This document shows, in pieces, positions 27,928 through 36,470 of a stretch of 64,000 nt of DNA (the stretch's first letter is position 1; each line of letters begins with the position of its first letter). The position numbers and the translations under genes are program-made. Under the pieces are notes generated by a model. The model was given only the letters and a program-made list of their open reading frames with translations. It had not been told where the DNA came from and searched no databases. Source of the stretch: Corynebacterium gerontici (lineage in GTDB: Bacteria; Actinomycetota; Actinomycetes; Mycobacteriales; Mycobacteriaceae); the NCBI RefSeq assembly GCF_003813985.1, contig NZ_CP033897.1, positions 1,116,001 through 1,180,000 on the forward strand, written 5' to 3'.

Positions 27928-27941
27928 ATAATGTACATTAT
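27928..27941. promoter_or_regulatory. Perfect 14-bp palindrome ATAATGTACATTAT
   Basis: The palindrome sits in the 143-nt space upstream of the ltrA-like gene and downstream of the small membrane protein gene. Flanking bases (TG-C on one side, G-CA on the other) extend the dyad imperfectly. It resembles an operator of a dimeric repressor (TetR- or Fur-family size), but no regulator is encoded nearby. Confidence 0.4.
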
Positions 27942-28014
27942 CGGACAGTTGGGCAGGTGATAGGCATTGGAGCGCTTGAGCTCCCCGTCGCCCGGGGTAT
28001 AGGCACTATTTACG

Positions 28015-28188
28015 TCACTGTGACGTATTTCGGTTGCGGTATGCCTGCCTGAGTTGAATTGAAGTCAGTACCATAAAAGCAACCACCAAGGCACACAGCC
28101 ACCAGATCTTCTGGAACGCAATGAAGACCAAGAATATTGTCAAACCGACAATTCGTAGCCATAACGCCGGCAGCATTCGCTCGCTCAT
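28015..28188 (-). CDS. Small membrane protein (57 residues) coupled to YceI
   Basis: An ATG at 28188 overlaps the YceI stop (ATGA) and opens a 57-codon frame ending in TGA at 28015. The product begins MSERMLPALW, has two predicted membrane helices (about 10-24 and 28-43, Ile/Leu/Val/Trp-rich) and ends in a basic, Asn/Gln-rich tail (RQAYRNRNTSQ). The overlap, the membrane-like composition and the lack of any other use of this stretch support a real gene. No homologue is recognised. It may assist the YceI-like protein or be an independent envelope peptide. Confidence 0.65.
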   Translation of the reverse strand: MSERMLPALWLRIVGLTIFLVFIAFQKIWWLCALVVAFMVLTSIQLRQAYRNRNTSQ

Positions 28189-28877
28189 TGCTTCTCCATG
28201 CTGAGTAATACATTGACGTCGCCTTCTTCAGCGATCTGTGCGGCAACAAACTCTGGACTCTCGACACCAAAGTCATTGCGATTAATCCGAATCGTAGATG
28301 ACAGCAAGATCTTGTCTTGGTCTCGAACGACCTTAAAAGTTGGATCAACCTTCTGCGACTTGCCCTTGATGGTCAAGGTGCCAGGGATTTTTACCTCCGC
28401 GACTTGAGCATCGTCGCCCACCATGGACAAGTCAGTCACCTTGTCCACTTCGAACGTGGCTTCAGGATACTGTTCGGTTTTGAAAATCTTATTCCGAACA
28501 TTGATATCGCGTTTCTCAACATCTGTAGAAACTTTCGTCATATCAACAACGATTCGCGCGGATACCAATTCCTTATTCTTTACCGTCGCTTGTCCTGTGA
28601 CATGCGTCGTCGAGCCCGACGTGATCTTATCCTCGGCTGGCAACGATTCTTTAAAGGTAAAGCCGACCGAGCTGTGATTCGGCGCGGATCCGTACACCAC
28701 TTCCCATACGCCATCGATGTCTGTGGTTGCAGGCTTAGCCTTACTAGCGTCGATCTCCTCGGTCTTAATGCCGGGCGCGGTAAATAGTTGATACAGCACC
28801 AAACCGAGAGCGAAGAGCGCCAGAACGACAATGGCGATAATCATGGTGATGACAACGGACTTGCGCCTTTTTTCCAT
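28185..28877 (-). CDS. YceI-family protein with N-terminal membrane anchor
   Basis: 230 residues. Basic MEKRRKS followed by a membrane helix (about 8-33), then a YceI lipocalin-like domain from about residue 50, with DGVWEVVYGSAPNHSSVGF, the RDINVRNKIFKTEQYPEA strip and FGVESPEF. YceI proteins bind long isoprenoid chains in a beta-barrel cavity, so an outward-facing role in isoprenoid (menaquinone or polyprenol) handling is plausible but inferred. It starts 10 nt after the zinc-finger gene and overlaps the small membrane protein gene; all three form one operon. Confidence 0.87.
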   Translation of the reverse strand: MEKRRKSVVITMIIAIVVLALFALGLVLYQLFTAPGIKTEEIDASKAKPATTDIDGVWEVVYGSAPNHSSVGFTFKESLPAEDKITSGSTTHVTGQATVKNKELVSARIVVDMTKVSTDVEKRDINVRNKIFKTEQYPEATFEVDKVTDLSMVGDDAQVAEVKIPGTLTIKGKSQKVDPTFKVVRDQDKILLSSTIRINRNDFGVESPEFVAAQIAEEGDVNVLLSMEKQ

Positions 28878-28887
28878 ATCTTTCCTA

Positions 28888-29214
28888 CTACCTCATCTGT
28901 TCAATTCGCTTGGCAAGTTCCACCAGTTCCTTGCTCAATAGCTGCAATTCCTCGGCATCCGCCTGTTCCTCAACCGCCGTAGCAACATCCTCTGCTGCAC
29001 AACGCAGCTCGAAAAGCGCATCCTTTAAGGTTGCCACCTTCGCTTGAGAAAGGACGACGGCATCGACCGGAAGACGCTGCCCTTGGCGACCCGAACGCTG
29101 CTCATATGCACGTTGCCGGCATGCCTGGCTGCAGTACTTCCGACGTCGTCCCCGACCTGTGGCGCTCATGATTTTCGAGCACCACGCACAGGTAGATTCA
29201 TTGTGGACTGACAT
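28888..29214 (-). CDS. Small zinc-finger protein with C-terminal helix, unknown function
   Basis: 108 residues. The N-terminal CAWC (C-x2-C) and YCSQAC (C-x3-C) with a basic linker GRGRRRK form a likely zinc-binding knuckle (about 9-34), as in small conserved actinobacterial proteins that may bind nucleic acid. Residues 55-108 are an acidic, Leu/Ala/Glu-rich helix, probably a coiled coil. It is divergent from rbpA with a 98-nt shared control region, and leads the YceI operon. Function unknown. Confidence 0.78.
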   Translation of the reverse strand: MSVHNESTCAWCSKIMSATGRGRRRKYCSQACRQRAYEQRSGRQGQRLPVDAVVLSQAKVATLKDALFELRCAAEDVATAVEEQADAEELQLLSKELVELAKRIEQMR

Positions 29215-29237
29215 TGCCTATCAACCTTAGCGCGTCC

Positions 29238-29270
29238 GGGAACAAAGTTGGCGGCGGCGTGCGTTATAGT
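29238..29270 (+). promoter_or_regulatory. Stress-type (SigH/SigR-like) promoter of rbpA, overlapping a sigma-A -10
   Basis: GGGAAC (29238-29243), an 18-nt spacer and CGTTAT (29262-29267) match the consensus of SigH/SigR ECF sigma factors (GGAA with GTT). The -10 also contains TATAGT (29265-29270), usable by the housekeeping sigma factor. Regulation of rbpA by thiol/heat stress sigma factors is known in streptomycetes. Confidence 0.55.
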
Positions 29271-29312
29271 AAGAGATCTTAACGCGAGTCAACGAAAGGA
29301 CTGACCACTACT

Positions 29313-29705
29313 ATGGCAGATCGTGTACTTCGCGGCAGCCGCATGGGTGCGGTGAGCTACGAAACGGACCGAGACCACGACCTGGCGCCGCGACAGATGG
29401 TTCGCTACAAAACCGATGCCGGTGACGTGTTCGAAGTTCCCTTCGCAGACGACGCTGAGATTCCCAACACCTGGCTGTGCAAAAATGGCCAAGAAGGCAC
29501 TCTCGTTGAAGGCGAAGGCATCGAGGCCAAGCCTGCAAAGGCACCTCGTACCCACTGGGATATGCTTCGGGAACGTCGCACTATTGAAGAACTCGACGTG
29601 CTTCTTGAAGAGCGCGTGGAGCAGATTCGCAAGCGTCGCCGCGACGCAGTGCGTCTGCTGAAGCAGCAGCAAGAAGAAGCTGAGGCGGAGAAGAACGCCG
29701 AGTAG
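29313..29705 (+). CDS. rbpA: RNA polymerase-binding protein RbpA
   Basis: 130 residues. Actinobacterial transcription factor that binds RNA polymerase and the principal sigma factor and stabilises the open complex. The N-terminal tail (RGSRMGAVSYETDR), the core with PFADDAEIPNTWLC, the basic linker and the sigma-interaction helix (THWDMLRERRTIEELDVLLE) are all present. The zinc-ligand cysteines of the streptomycete protein are mostly absent, as in mycobacteria. A Gln/Glu/Lys-rich tail of about 18 residues makes it longer than the 111-residue mycobacterial protein. GAAAGGAC lies 11 nt before the ATG. Confidence 0.96.
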   Translation: MADRVLRGSRMGAVSYETDRDHDLAPRQMVRYKTDAGDVFEVPFADDAEIPNTWLCKNGQEGTLVEGEGIEAKPAKAPRTHWDMLRERRTIEELDVLLEERVEQIRKRRRDAVRLLKQQQEEAEAEKNAE

Positions 29706-29721
29706 GAACCCCTGCGAAATG

Positions 29722-29756
29722 AAAAGCGCTGACCACCCAGTCAGCGCTTTTTCTCT
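29722..29756. terminator. Bidirectional terminator between rbpA and ppm1
   Basis: A perfect 12-bp stem AAAAGCGCTGAC/GTCAGCGCTTTT with a 6-nt loop, followed by T-rich sequence (TTCTCTTTTT) on the plus strand; the A-run on the left serves the minus strand. Confidence 0.9.
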
Positions 29757-29764
29757 TTTTGGAA

Positions 29765-30568
29765 TCAGATAATCCAACGGCGACGCAGTCGCGAGATTTC
29801 GTGCTTCGCCAAACCGCCGGTGACCTCCGCAAAATGTTTGATCTGCTGTGTGCGGTGCTTTACGCCCCACTTGGTCACTTCCGCCAGAGAATCTTTGACG
29901 AAGCTGCCGTCGAGCTTCGACTCTCCAATTTCACGTTCAGTGAAGGTGATCGGGACTTCGCGTACGTCGAAGTCGGCCTGAAGCACGCGGAAGGCAATTT
30001 CCACTTGGAAAATATACCCGGCGTTTGAAAGATCATCGAGGTCAAGATGCTCGAGCACGTTGCGTCGAAAAGCTCGATACCCCGCCGTCATGTCCTTAAT
30101 GCCGCCACCGAGCGCAAGGGAAATATAAAGGTTGCCACCCTTCGACAACACCCAGCGTTGCTTCGGCCAGTTCACCACTTCCCCGCCGGGAATGTAGCGG
30201 GAACCGATGACCAAATCCGCGCCGTCGTCAACCTGCTCTAACAGGAGGTGGAGCTGCTCAGGGGCGTGGGAGCCATCGGCGTCCATTTCACACAACACCT
30301 GGTAATCGCGATCCAAACCCCAGCGGAAACCAGCGATGTATGCTCCGCAGAGGCCACCCTTGCCTTCTCGGTGAAGCACGTGCATGTGATCGTCCTTGGC
30401 AGCCATCGCGTCGGCGGCCTCGCCGGTGCCGTCGGGGCTATTGTCGTCGACGATGAGGATGTCTACCTCTGGGTTGGACTTGCGCACGCGGGAGGTGATC
30501 AGAGGAAGATTCTCCAGCTCGTTGTAGGTTGGGATGATCACCAACGTGGAGTCGCTAGGTTTGCTCAT
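29765..30568 (-). CDS. ppm1: Polyprenol monophosphomannose synthase Ppm1
   Basis: 267 residues, GT2 glycosyltransferase. It transfers mannose from GDP-mannose to polyprenyl phosphate, the donor for lipomannan, lipoarabinomannan and protein O-mannosylation outside the cell. IPTYNELENL, VDDNSPDGT and the DxD-type CEMDADGSH are the dolichyl-phosphate-mannose synthase signatures. The ATG at 30568 is chosen because it overlaps the lnt stop (ATGA) and has AAGGAG 10 nt upstream. In mycobacteria this enzyme is fused to the C-terminus of Lnt; here it is a separate, coupled gene, as in C. glutamicum. Confidence 0.93.
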   Translation of the reverse strand: MSKPSDSTLVIIPTYNELENLPLITSRVRKSNPEVDILIVDDNSPDGTGEAADAMAAKDDHMHVLHREGKGGLCGAYIAGFRWGLDRDYQVLCEMDADGSHAPEQLHLLLEQVDDGADLVIGSRYIPGGEVVNWPKQRWVLSKGGNLYISLALGGGIKDMTAGYRAFRRNVLEHLDLDDLSNAGYIFQVEIAFRVLQADFDVREVPITFTEREIGESKLDGSFVKDSLAEVTKWGVKHRTQQIKHFAEVTGGLAKHEISRLRRRWII

Positions 30569-32079
30569 CGGCGGTTCTTGCTCCTTGTCAACCATGGGAT
30601 ACACAGACAGATAGCACCCATCATAGCCAACCCGATCTCAATACCGTGGCCCCAACGTACCGCGAAGGTTAGAGACGTCTTCAGCGGGAGATTTTCGATT
30701 AACACATCTTGGGTGAAAATCTTCGTCTGTCGCTTCACGCTTCCATCCGGCAGAACGATTGCGGAGACACCGCTAGTTGCAGCGACCACCACTGCCCTGT
30801 CGAGTTCCTTCGCACGCATCCGGCTCATCGCCAATTGTTGATAGGTCATATCACTGAAGCCGAAGGTGGCGTTGTTTGTGGGGGTGGCCAGAATCTCAGC
30901 CCCAGCCTTCACTGCATCGCGCCCGGCTGCGTCGAAAGCCACCTCGTAGCACGTCGCGATGCCGATGGCCACCGACTTAAGGCTCTGTGCTGCGCGAACG
31001 TGAAGAACTCCGTCGCCGTCGCCTGGTTTGAAATCACCTGCCAGATCCACCTTCTCAGAAAAGATTCGGAAGAAATCTCTCCACGGCATCCATTCACCAA
31101 AAGGCTGTAAGAACTTCTTATTGTGGTACTCCCCTGGCTTTGCATTCTGGTCAAACACCACCATCTGGTTCCGGTCACCGACCTCATCATGTGTGACGGC
31201 TCCGACAATGACGGGTGCCTTGACGGTCTTAACGGCATCCTCGATCAACCCTGCGGCCACTGGGTCCGCGAATGGATCCACATCGGCTGAGTTTTCAGGC
31301 CAAACAACAACGTCTACTGGCTGGTCAATGGACTTGGTGGCTTCGACATGGTTTTCCAACACCGCCATGCGCTGCGCGTTGAAATCAAGACCTAAACGCG
31401 GCACGTTGCCTTGAACCGCAGCCACCGTTATTTCTCCCGATGGTGGGCGTGCACCGCTCAGCTCCGGCAAGACCGTGCAGGAAAATAGAAATAAACACAG
31501 AGCTAACGCATATCGCCATGTCACAGCCACGATCACGGTGATCCCCTGCGCGGCTACCTTTGCGGCACGCGTGAGTATCCACCACATAGTGGCGCCGAGG
31601 AACACGGTTGCTGCGCTGACTAGTGCCGGGCCCCCAACAGGCGCGAGATTGGACAGGGGGCCTGCTATTTGCCCCCAACCCATTCGTACCCAGGCGAATC
31701 CACCGAAAGGTACGGTGGAGCGAATCCACTCGACCAAGATGTACACACAGGTGGTGGAAAATACTCCGAAACGTAGGGCCAATTGGCTAGGGGCCAGCAT
31801 GCCGAAAGCGACGGAGTAGAGGCTCAGGTATGCGCAAAGCGCCAAGAATGGGCCACTCCCGACGAATTCGCCAATCCACGGCAGCAGCAATAGGTACAGA
31901 GCCATGCCGTGAACCGCCCCTAAGACAGCACCGAAACGCCAGCTTGAGCCGTGTAGTGAAGCGAAAAGCAGTGCGACCCCAATGGGGGCAGCCCACCACC
32001 ATCCCGTCGGTTCATAGGAGGCGTAGACAAGCAAGCCCGAGAGCGCGGCCGCCAGTATTCGCCCGATCTTAACGATCAC
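30565..32079 (-). CDS. lnt: Apolipoprotein N-acyltransferase Lnt
   Basis: 504 residues. About eight N-terminal membrane helices followed by a nitrilase domain facing outward. The catalytic triad is visible: Glu in VVWPENSADVDPF, Lys in YHNKKFLQPFGEW, Cys in GIATCYEVAF. The enzyme N-acylates the lipid-modified cysteine of lipoproteins. The GTG at 32079 is used; a TTG at 32091 is the alternative, and neither has a clear ribosome site because the start lies inside the fxsA end (11-nt overlap), suggesting coupling. Ppm1 follows with a 4-nt overlap. Confidence 0.92.
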   Translation of the reverse strand: MIVKIGRILAAALSGLLVYASYEPTGWWWAAPIGVALLFASLHGSSWRFGAVLGAVHGMALYLLLLPWIGEFVGSGPFLALCAYLSLYSVAFGMLAPSQLALRFGVFSTTCVYILVEWIRSTVPFGGFAWVRMGWGQIAGPLSNLAPVGGPALVSAATVFLGATMWWILTRAAKVAAQGITVIVAVTWRYALALCLFLFSCTVLPELSGARPPSGEITVAAVQGNVPRLGLDFNAQRMAVLENHVEATKSIDQPVDVVVWPENSADVDPFADPVAAGLIEDAVKTVKAPVIVGAVTHDEVGDRNQMVVFDQNAKPGEYHNKKFLQPFGEWMPWRDFFRIFSEKVDLAGDFKPGDGDGVLHVRAAQSLKSVAIGIATCYEVAFDAAGRDAVKAGAEILATPTNNATFGFSDMTYQQLAMSRMRAKELDRAVVVAATSGVSAIVLPDGSVKRQTKIFTQDVLIENLPLKTSLTFAVRWGHGIEIGLAMMGAICLCIPWLTRSKNRR

Positions 32080-32602
32080 CAGAGGTGCCAAAATCTTCTG
32101 GCCGGACGTCGCGGCTGAAGCGCTTCAATTCTTCTTCAAATTGAGCACCATTAGCACGTTGCTGAGGTTCAGCGTCAATCACTGTTCCCGCGAAGGATCC
32201 ATAGGATGCCTGCTGACGGTAGGCATTGGTTGCTTCAAAGGAGCGCACGCCGAGATCTTCGATTTTGGCGCGTAACTTTTTCGCAAGCGATTTGCGGACG
32301 AGGGCCCTCGTCGGTCGCAGAATTAACAGCAGGCCGAGGATTGTGGTGACAAAGCCAGGCATCGCCACTGCCAGAGCGCCTGCGGCGGTGAGTCCAATGT
32401 CACCGGCCGCCTTGCCCGCGTTTTCAGAGCCCTGCGAGAGCTTTCGGGCAATCCCGCGCATCTCGAACGCTGCAAGCAATAATCCCAAAAAGAAACAGGT
32501 AATGAGCAGCAGTAATGCGGTTCCTACGCCGAGCCATCGGGCGACGGCCCAAAAGGCAAGCGCCTCGACGATCATGTACGGCAGTGCAACAACTAAAGGC
32601 AT
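32069..32602 (-). CDS. FxsA-family membrane protein
   Basis: 177 residues. Three to four hydrophobic helices in the first 110 residues, with FEMRGIARKL and GLLLILRPTRALVR typical of FxsA, a family whose E. coli member suppresses F-plasmid exclusion of phage T7. Function in actinobacteria unknown. The C-terminal 65 residues are soluble and charged. The ATG stands 7 nt after TAGGGT (32615-32610), so the fxsA-lnt-ppm1 message is probably leaderless. Confidence 0.85.
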   Translation of the reverse strand: MPLVVALPYMIVEALAFWAVARWLGVGTALLLLITCFFLGLLLAAFEMRGIARKLSQGSENAGKAAGDIGLTAAGALAVAMPGFVTTILGLLLILRPTRALVRKSLAKKLRAKIEDLGVRSFEATNAYRQQASYGSFAGTVIDAEPQQRANGAQFEEELKRFSRDVRPEDFGTSGDR

Positions 32603-32609
32603 GCCCTCT

Positions 32610-32615
32610 ACCCTA
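32610..32615 (-). promoter_or_regulatory. -10 element TAGGGT of the fxsA-lnt-ppm1 operon
   Basis: TAGGGT on the minus strand lies 7 nt before the fxsA ATG, the spacing of a leaderless start. The same hexamer is proposed for glpD. Confidence 0.45.
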
Positions 32616-32638
32616 CCTTCAACGCCGAGGCGAACCCG

Positions 32639-35600
32639 TTAGGACTGGCGCTCCTCGAGTGCACCCTCCATCTCAAGGAATGTCTGACGCAGCGTGTCCA
32701 AAGCCTCCTGTGACGGGCTCTCCCAAAGATTGCGATCCGCCGCCTCAAGCAGACGCTCGGCAATGTCGCGCAATGCCCAAGGGTTCGACTGCTCAAAGAA
32801 TTCGCGGTTGCGTGGGTCTGCCACGTAGGTTTGCGTGAGCTGCTCGTACATCCAATCGTCCATGAGCCCAGTGGTGGCGTCGTAGCCGAAGAGGTAATCC
32901 ACCGTTGCGCTCATTTCAAAGGCACCTTTATAACCGTGTTTGCGCATCGCCTCAATCCATCGAGGATTTACAACGCGTGCGCGGAACACTCGGCGTGATT
33001 CCTCATGCAGCGTGCGGGTTTTTACCGTCTCTTGGCGCGTGGAGTCGCCAATATATGCCTCGGGATCTTCACCAGTCAGCGCCCTCACGGTGGCGATCAT
33101 GCCTCCGTGGAACTGGAAGTAATCGTCGGAATCCGCGATGTCGTGTTCCTTGGAATCAACATTCTTGGCCGCCACCTTGATGCGGCGATAGGCGGTGCGC
33201 ATATCATCGGCCGCCTCAACCCCTGGCAGGTCACGGCCATACGCATAGCCGCCCCAATTCGTGTAAACCTCCGCGAGGTCTTTGTCGTCTCGCCAATGGC
33301 CGGATTCGATGAGTTGCAGGAGGCCCGCTCCGTACGTTCCGGGCTGAGAACCGAAAATCCGGCGCACGTGCGCCCCTTCGGTGTCGTTGTGTTGCTTGGC
33401 GGTGGCGTCGTCAAGCATGTGGGCACGAACAAAGTTCTCCTCGAGGGGCTCATCCAGGTGGGCCACCATTTGCACGGCGTCGTCGAGCATGGCGAGTACG
33501 TGCGGGAAGGCGTCGCGGAAGAAACCGGAGATGCGCACCGTGGTGTCAATGCGGGGACGGCCGAGCTCATGGAGGGGAATCACTTCGAGGTCGACAACGC
33601 GCCTCGACGCCTCATCCCACACGGGGCGTACACCCAAGAGCGCAAAGACTTCGGCAATGTCATCACCGGAGGTACGCATGGCGGAAGTTCCCCACACGGA
33701 TAGACCGACGGATGCAGGGTATTCGCCGTCGTGATCTTCTCGATAGCGTTCGATCAGGGAATCCGCAAGCAACTGTCCCGTCTCCCAGGCAAGGCGAGAA
33801 GGCAGGGACTTTGGATCGACAGAATAAAAGTTACGCCCGGTGGGCAGGACGTTTATGAGGCCGCGCATCGGCGAGCCCGAAGGACCCGCAGCGATGAACT
33901 CGCCATTTAGCGCGCGAAGGATCTGTGGGATCTCATCCTCGGTGGCGTTCAGCCGCGGCACAATTTCTTCACAAGCGAAGCGGAGCAATGAAGTTAAAGC
34001 CCTAGCATCGGTGCCTTCTGGGAGTTCAGCGCCCGCCAGAACCTTTCCCACTGCTTCTGGGTTCCAGTTGGCGCTTTCGAGCTCCTTGAGCAACCCAAGG
34101 GCAACGGTTTCCACTTCGTCCACGCGCTTTCGAGACTCATCGCCCGCCTCCGAGAGCCCCAAGCTTTCTCGAAGCCCAGGTACTGCCTTTTCGCCGCCCC
34201 AGAGCTGGCGGGCACGAAGCATCGACAGTACGAGCTCCACGCGGACTTCGCCCTGGACTGCCTCGCTGAGAATGTGGAGACCACCGCGGATCGCTGCGTC
34301 TTTGATCTCGCAAAGCCAGCCGTCGATTTCCATGAGTTTGTCATCGAAGGCGTCTTCGTCTGGGCGCTCTTCCCAGCCCAAATCCCTGTCCATCTTGGCG
34401 GCCTGCAACAGCGTCCAAATTTCCTGGCGGATCGCTGGCAGCTTCGCGGGATCCATCGCCGCAATGTTTTGGTGCTCATCCAGCAGTTGCTCCAGGCGGG
34501 TGATGTCGCCATAGGTTTCTGCGCGCGCCATCGGCGGGATCATGTGGTCGATCAAGGTGGCGTGTGCGCGACGCTTCGCCTGCGTTCCCTCGCCGGGGTC
34601 GTTTACCAGGAAGGGATAGATTAGCGGCAGATCGGCAATCGCATGGTCGGGATAACATTCCGCGGACAGACCGGCGCCCTTACCTGGCAGCCACTCCATG
34701 TTGCCGTGCTTACCCATGTGCACGATCGCGTCGGCACCAAAGATTTCGCGCAGCCAAAAATAGGTGCCTAGGTAATGGTGGTTCGCCGGTAGGTCGGGGT
34801 CGTGATAGATACCCACGGGATTGTCGCCGAAGCCACGAGGGGGTTGGATCATTACCACCACGTTGCCGAACTGCAGGCCTGCGATGTAGATTTCGCCGGT
34901 TTCTGGGTGCACGTAGTGTTCGCCTGGGGCTTCTCCCCAATGCTCGCGCATTTCTTCTTGCATTGCGTCAGGCAGGGTGGCGAAGAAGCGTCGATAAACC
35001 TCTGCAGAAAGCCTTAGGGGGTTGTTGGCCAAAACTTCCTCGGTGAGCCATTCCGGATCATGCCCGCCTGCCTCAATGATGGCGTGCATGAGCGCGTCTC
35101 CGTCATGCTGGCCATTGTTGCTACGGTACCCCGGGATCTTGGAAGTATCGCCCAGATCATAACCGGCCTCTGCCAGCGCTTCGAGAACTCGCAGCGTGGA
35201 CATGGGGGTATCGAGGCCCACTGCGTTGCCGATGCGCGCGTGCTTTGTGGGATACGCGGAGAGCATGAGCACGAGCTTTTTCTCGGACGGCGCAATGTGT
35301 CGTAGTTTGCCGTGACGCACCGCAACGCCGGCCAGGCGCTCACAACGTTCATGGTCGGGGATATAGGCGATAAGGCCATCAGAATCATATTCTTTGAAGC
35401 TGAATGGCACGGTGATCAAACGTCCGTCGAATTCGGGAACGGCGATCTGCGTAGCAACATCAAGCGGCGAGAGCCCGTCGTCGTTAGCTTCCCACTCCTT
35501 TCGGGAATTGGTCAGAGCCAATCCCTGGATGATCGGAATGTTGAGCTCGGCGAGTTTGGCTACGTCCCACGCTTCATCGTCGCCACCTGCGCCGGCGGTC

Positions 35601-36274
35601 GCGGGCTTGGTTCCTCCAGCAGCTAGCACCGTTGTAATCAGCACATCGCATTGGGCGAGTTCTTCCAGCAAGGAATCGGGTGCCTGGCGTAGGGACGCGG
35701 AATAAAAGGCAGTTGGTCTACCGCCAGCAGCAGCGATGGCGTCCACGAGCGCCTCAATGTATGCGGTGTTACCCGCCAAATGCTGAGCGCGGTAGTACAC
35801 CACGCCTACTTTGGGGCCGGAATCTGGCAGGTTCACCTGATGTTCGAGGGTGCCCCACAGCGGTAGGTGTTGAGGCGGCTCGAAGCCGTATCCGGTGAGC
35901 AAGATGGTGTCCGAGAGGAACTTATAGAGTTGCTCGAGGTTTTCTGCCCCTCCCTCAGCTAAGTAGGTGTGTGCGGTAGTCACCACTCCGGACGGTGGGG
36001 TGGATAGCTCGGTGAGCTCGGCGTCCACTGCTAATTCGCCTGAGACGACCACCAGAGGAATTCCTGACTGCTCAAGCGTGCGCAACCCTTCTTCCCACGC
36101 CCGCTTGCCGCCAAGAAGGCGCAGGACCACGATGTCCGAATCCTCGATGATCTGCTGGAGAGCATCGCCTGTGAGGAAGTTCGGATTGGCGAATTGATAA
36201 TCCACATATTCCGCAGCATTGGCTGCCTTTGCAGTCAGCAGGTCGGTATCGGAAGTGGATAGCAGCGTAATCAC
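32639..36274 (-). CDS. cobN: Cobaltochelatase large subunit CobN
   Basis: 1211 residues. ATP-dependent insertion of cobalt into hydrogenobyrinic acid a,c-diamide, needing two AAA+ partners not found in this window. HMGKHGNMEWLPGKG is the CobN/BchH signature, with FVRAHMLDDAT and IFGSQPGTYGAGL further on. The GTG at 36274 gives the family start VITLLSTSDTDLL and has AAAGGA 8 nt upstream; an earlier in-frame start at 36292 is less likely. A cobalamin riboswitch lies in its leader, so B12 should repress it. Confidence 0.95.
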   Translation of the reverse strand: MITLLSTSDTDLLTAKAANAAEYVDYQFANPNFLTGDALQQIIEDSDIVVLRLLGGKRAWEEGLRTLEQSGIPLVVVSGELAVDAELTELSTPPSGVVTTAHTYLAEGGAENLEQLYKFLSDTILLTGYGFEPPQHLPLWGTLEHQVNLPDSGPKVGVVYYRAQHLAGNTAYIEALVDAIAAAGGRPTAFYSASLRQAPDSLLEELAQCDVLITTVLAAGGTKPATAGAGGDDEAWDVAKLAELNIPIIQGLALTNSRKEWEANDDGLSPLDVATQIAVPEFDGRLITVPFSFKEYDSDGLIAYIPDHERCERLAGVAVRHGKLRHIAPSEKKLVLMLSAYPTKHARIGNAVGLDTPMSTLRVLEALAEAGYDLGDTSKIPGYRSNNGQHDGDALMHAIIEAGGHDPEWLTEEVLANNPLRLSAEVYRRFFATLPDAMQEEMREHWGEAPGEHYVHPETGEIYIAGLQFGNVVVMIQPPRGFGDNPVGIYHDPDLPANHHYLGTYFWLREIFGADAIVHMGKHGNMEWLPGKGAGLSAECYPDHAIADLPLIYPFLVNDPGEGTQAKRRAHATLIDHMIPPMARAETYGDITRLEQLLDEHQNIAAMDPAKLPAIRQEIWTLLQAAKMDRDLGWEERPDEDAFDDKLMEIDGWLCEIKDAAIRGGLHILSEAVQGEVRVELVLSMLRARQLWGGEKAVPGLRESLGLSEAGDESRKRVDEVETVALGLLKELESANWNPEAVGKVLAGAELPEGTDARALTSLLRFACEEIVPRLNATEDEIPQILRALNGEFIAAGPSGSPMRGLINVLPTGRNFYSVDPKSLPSRLAWETGQLLADSLIERYREDHDGEYPASVGLSVWGTSAMRTSGDDIAEVFALLGVRPVWDEASRRVVDLEVIPLHELGRPRIDTTVRISGFFRDAFPHVLAMLDDAVQMVAHLDEPLEENFVRAHMLDDATAKQHNDTEGAHVRRIFGSQPGTYGAGLLQLIESGHWRDDKDLAEVYTNWGGYAYGRDLPGVEAADDMRTAYRRIKVAAKNVDSKEHDIADSDDYFQFHGGMIATVRALTGEDPEAYIGDSTRQETVKTRTLHEESRRVFRARVVNPRWIEAMRKHGYKGAFEMSATVDYLFGYDATTGLMDDWMYEQLTQTYVADPRNREFFEQSNPWALRDIAERLLEAADRNLWESPSQEALDTLRQTFLEMEGALEERQS

Positions 36275-36364
36275 GTTGTGGATCCTTTCCATCAGGGTTG
36301 CGCGCCCCGGTAGGTTTTGGCAGCTTTTCGACGTCCAACGAGACCCTTGGCTGGTCGCCAGCGC

Positions 36365-36470
36365 CGTTGGAACGGTGAGAACATCGTCTGGCTTTCACAG
36401 TGGCGCGACCGCCCCGGAATTGCACCGGTGTTGATGCTCACACTTCGTTAGTTCACAGCCTATCGCATAA
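36365..36470 (-). promoter_or_regulatory. Cobalamin riboswitch upstream of cobN
   Basis: On the minus strand the core reads GGTGCAATTCC, GGGGCGGTCGCGCC, ACTGTGA and AGCCAGACGATG, the conserved ligand-binding elements of the cobalamin riboswitch including the B12 box. About 90 nt separate it from the cobN GTG; this stretch contains CCAACG/CGTTGG and GCTGG/CCAGC stems that could form the expression platform. Exact boundaries are approximate. It occupies most of the 323-nt gap between cobN and cobG; the remainder (36471-36597) shows no gene and must carry both promoters. Confidence 0.9.

Noticed and set aside
28010-28348. 112-codon minus-strand frame overlapping the YceI end
   Set aside because: Cysteine-rich, no family, out of frame with both YceI and the better supported 57-residue membrane protein.
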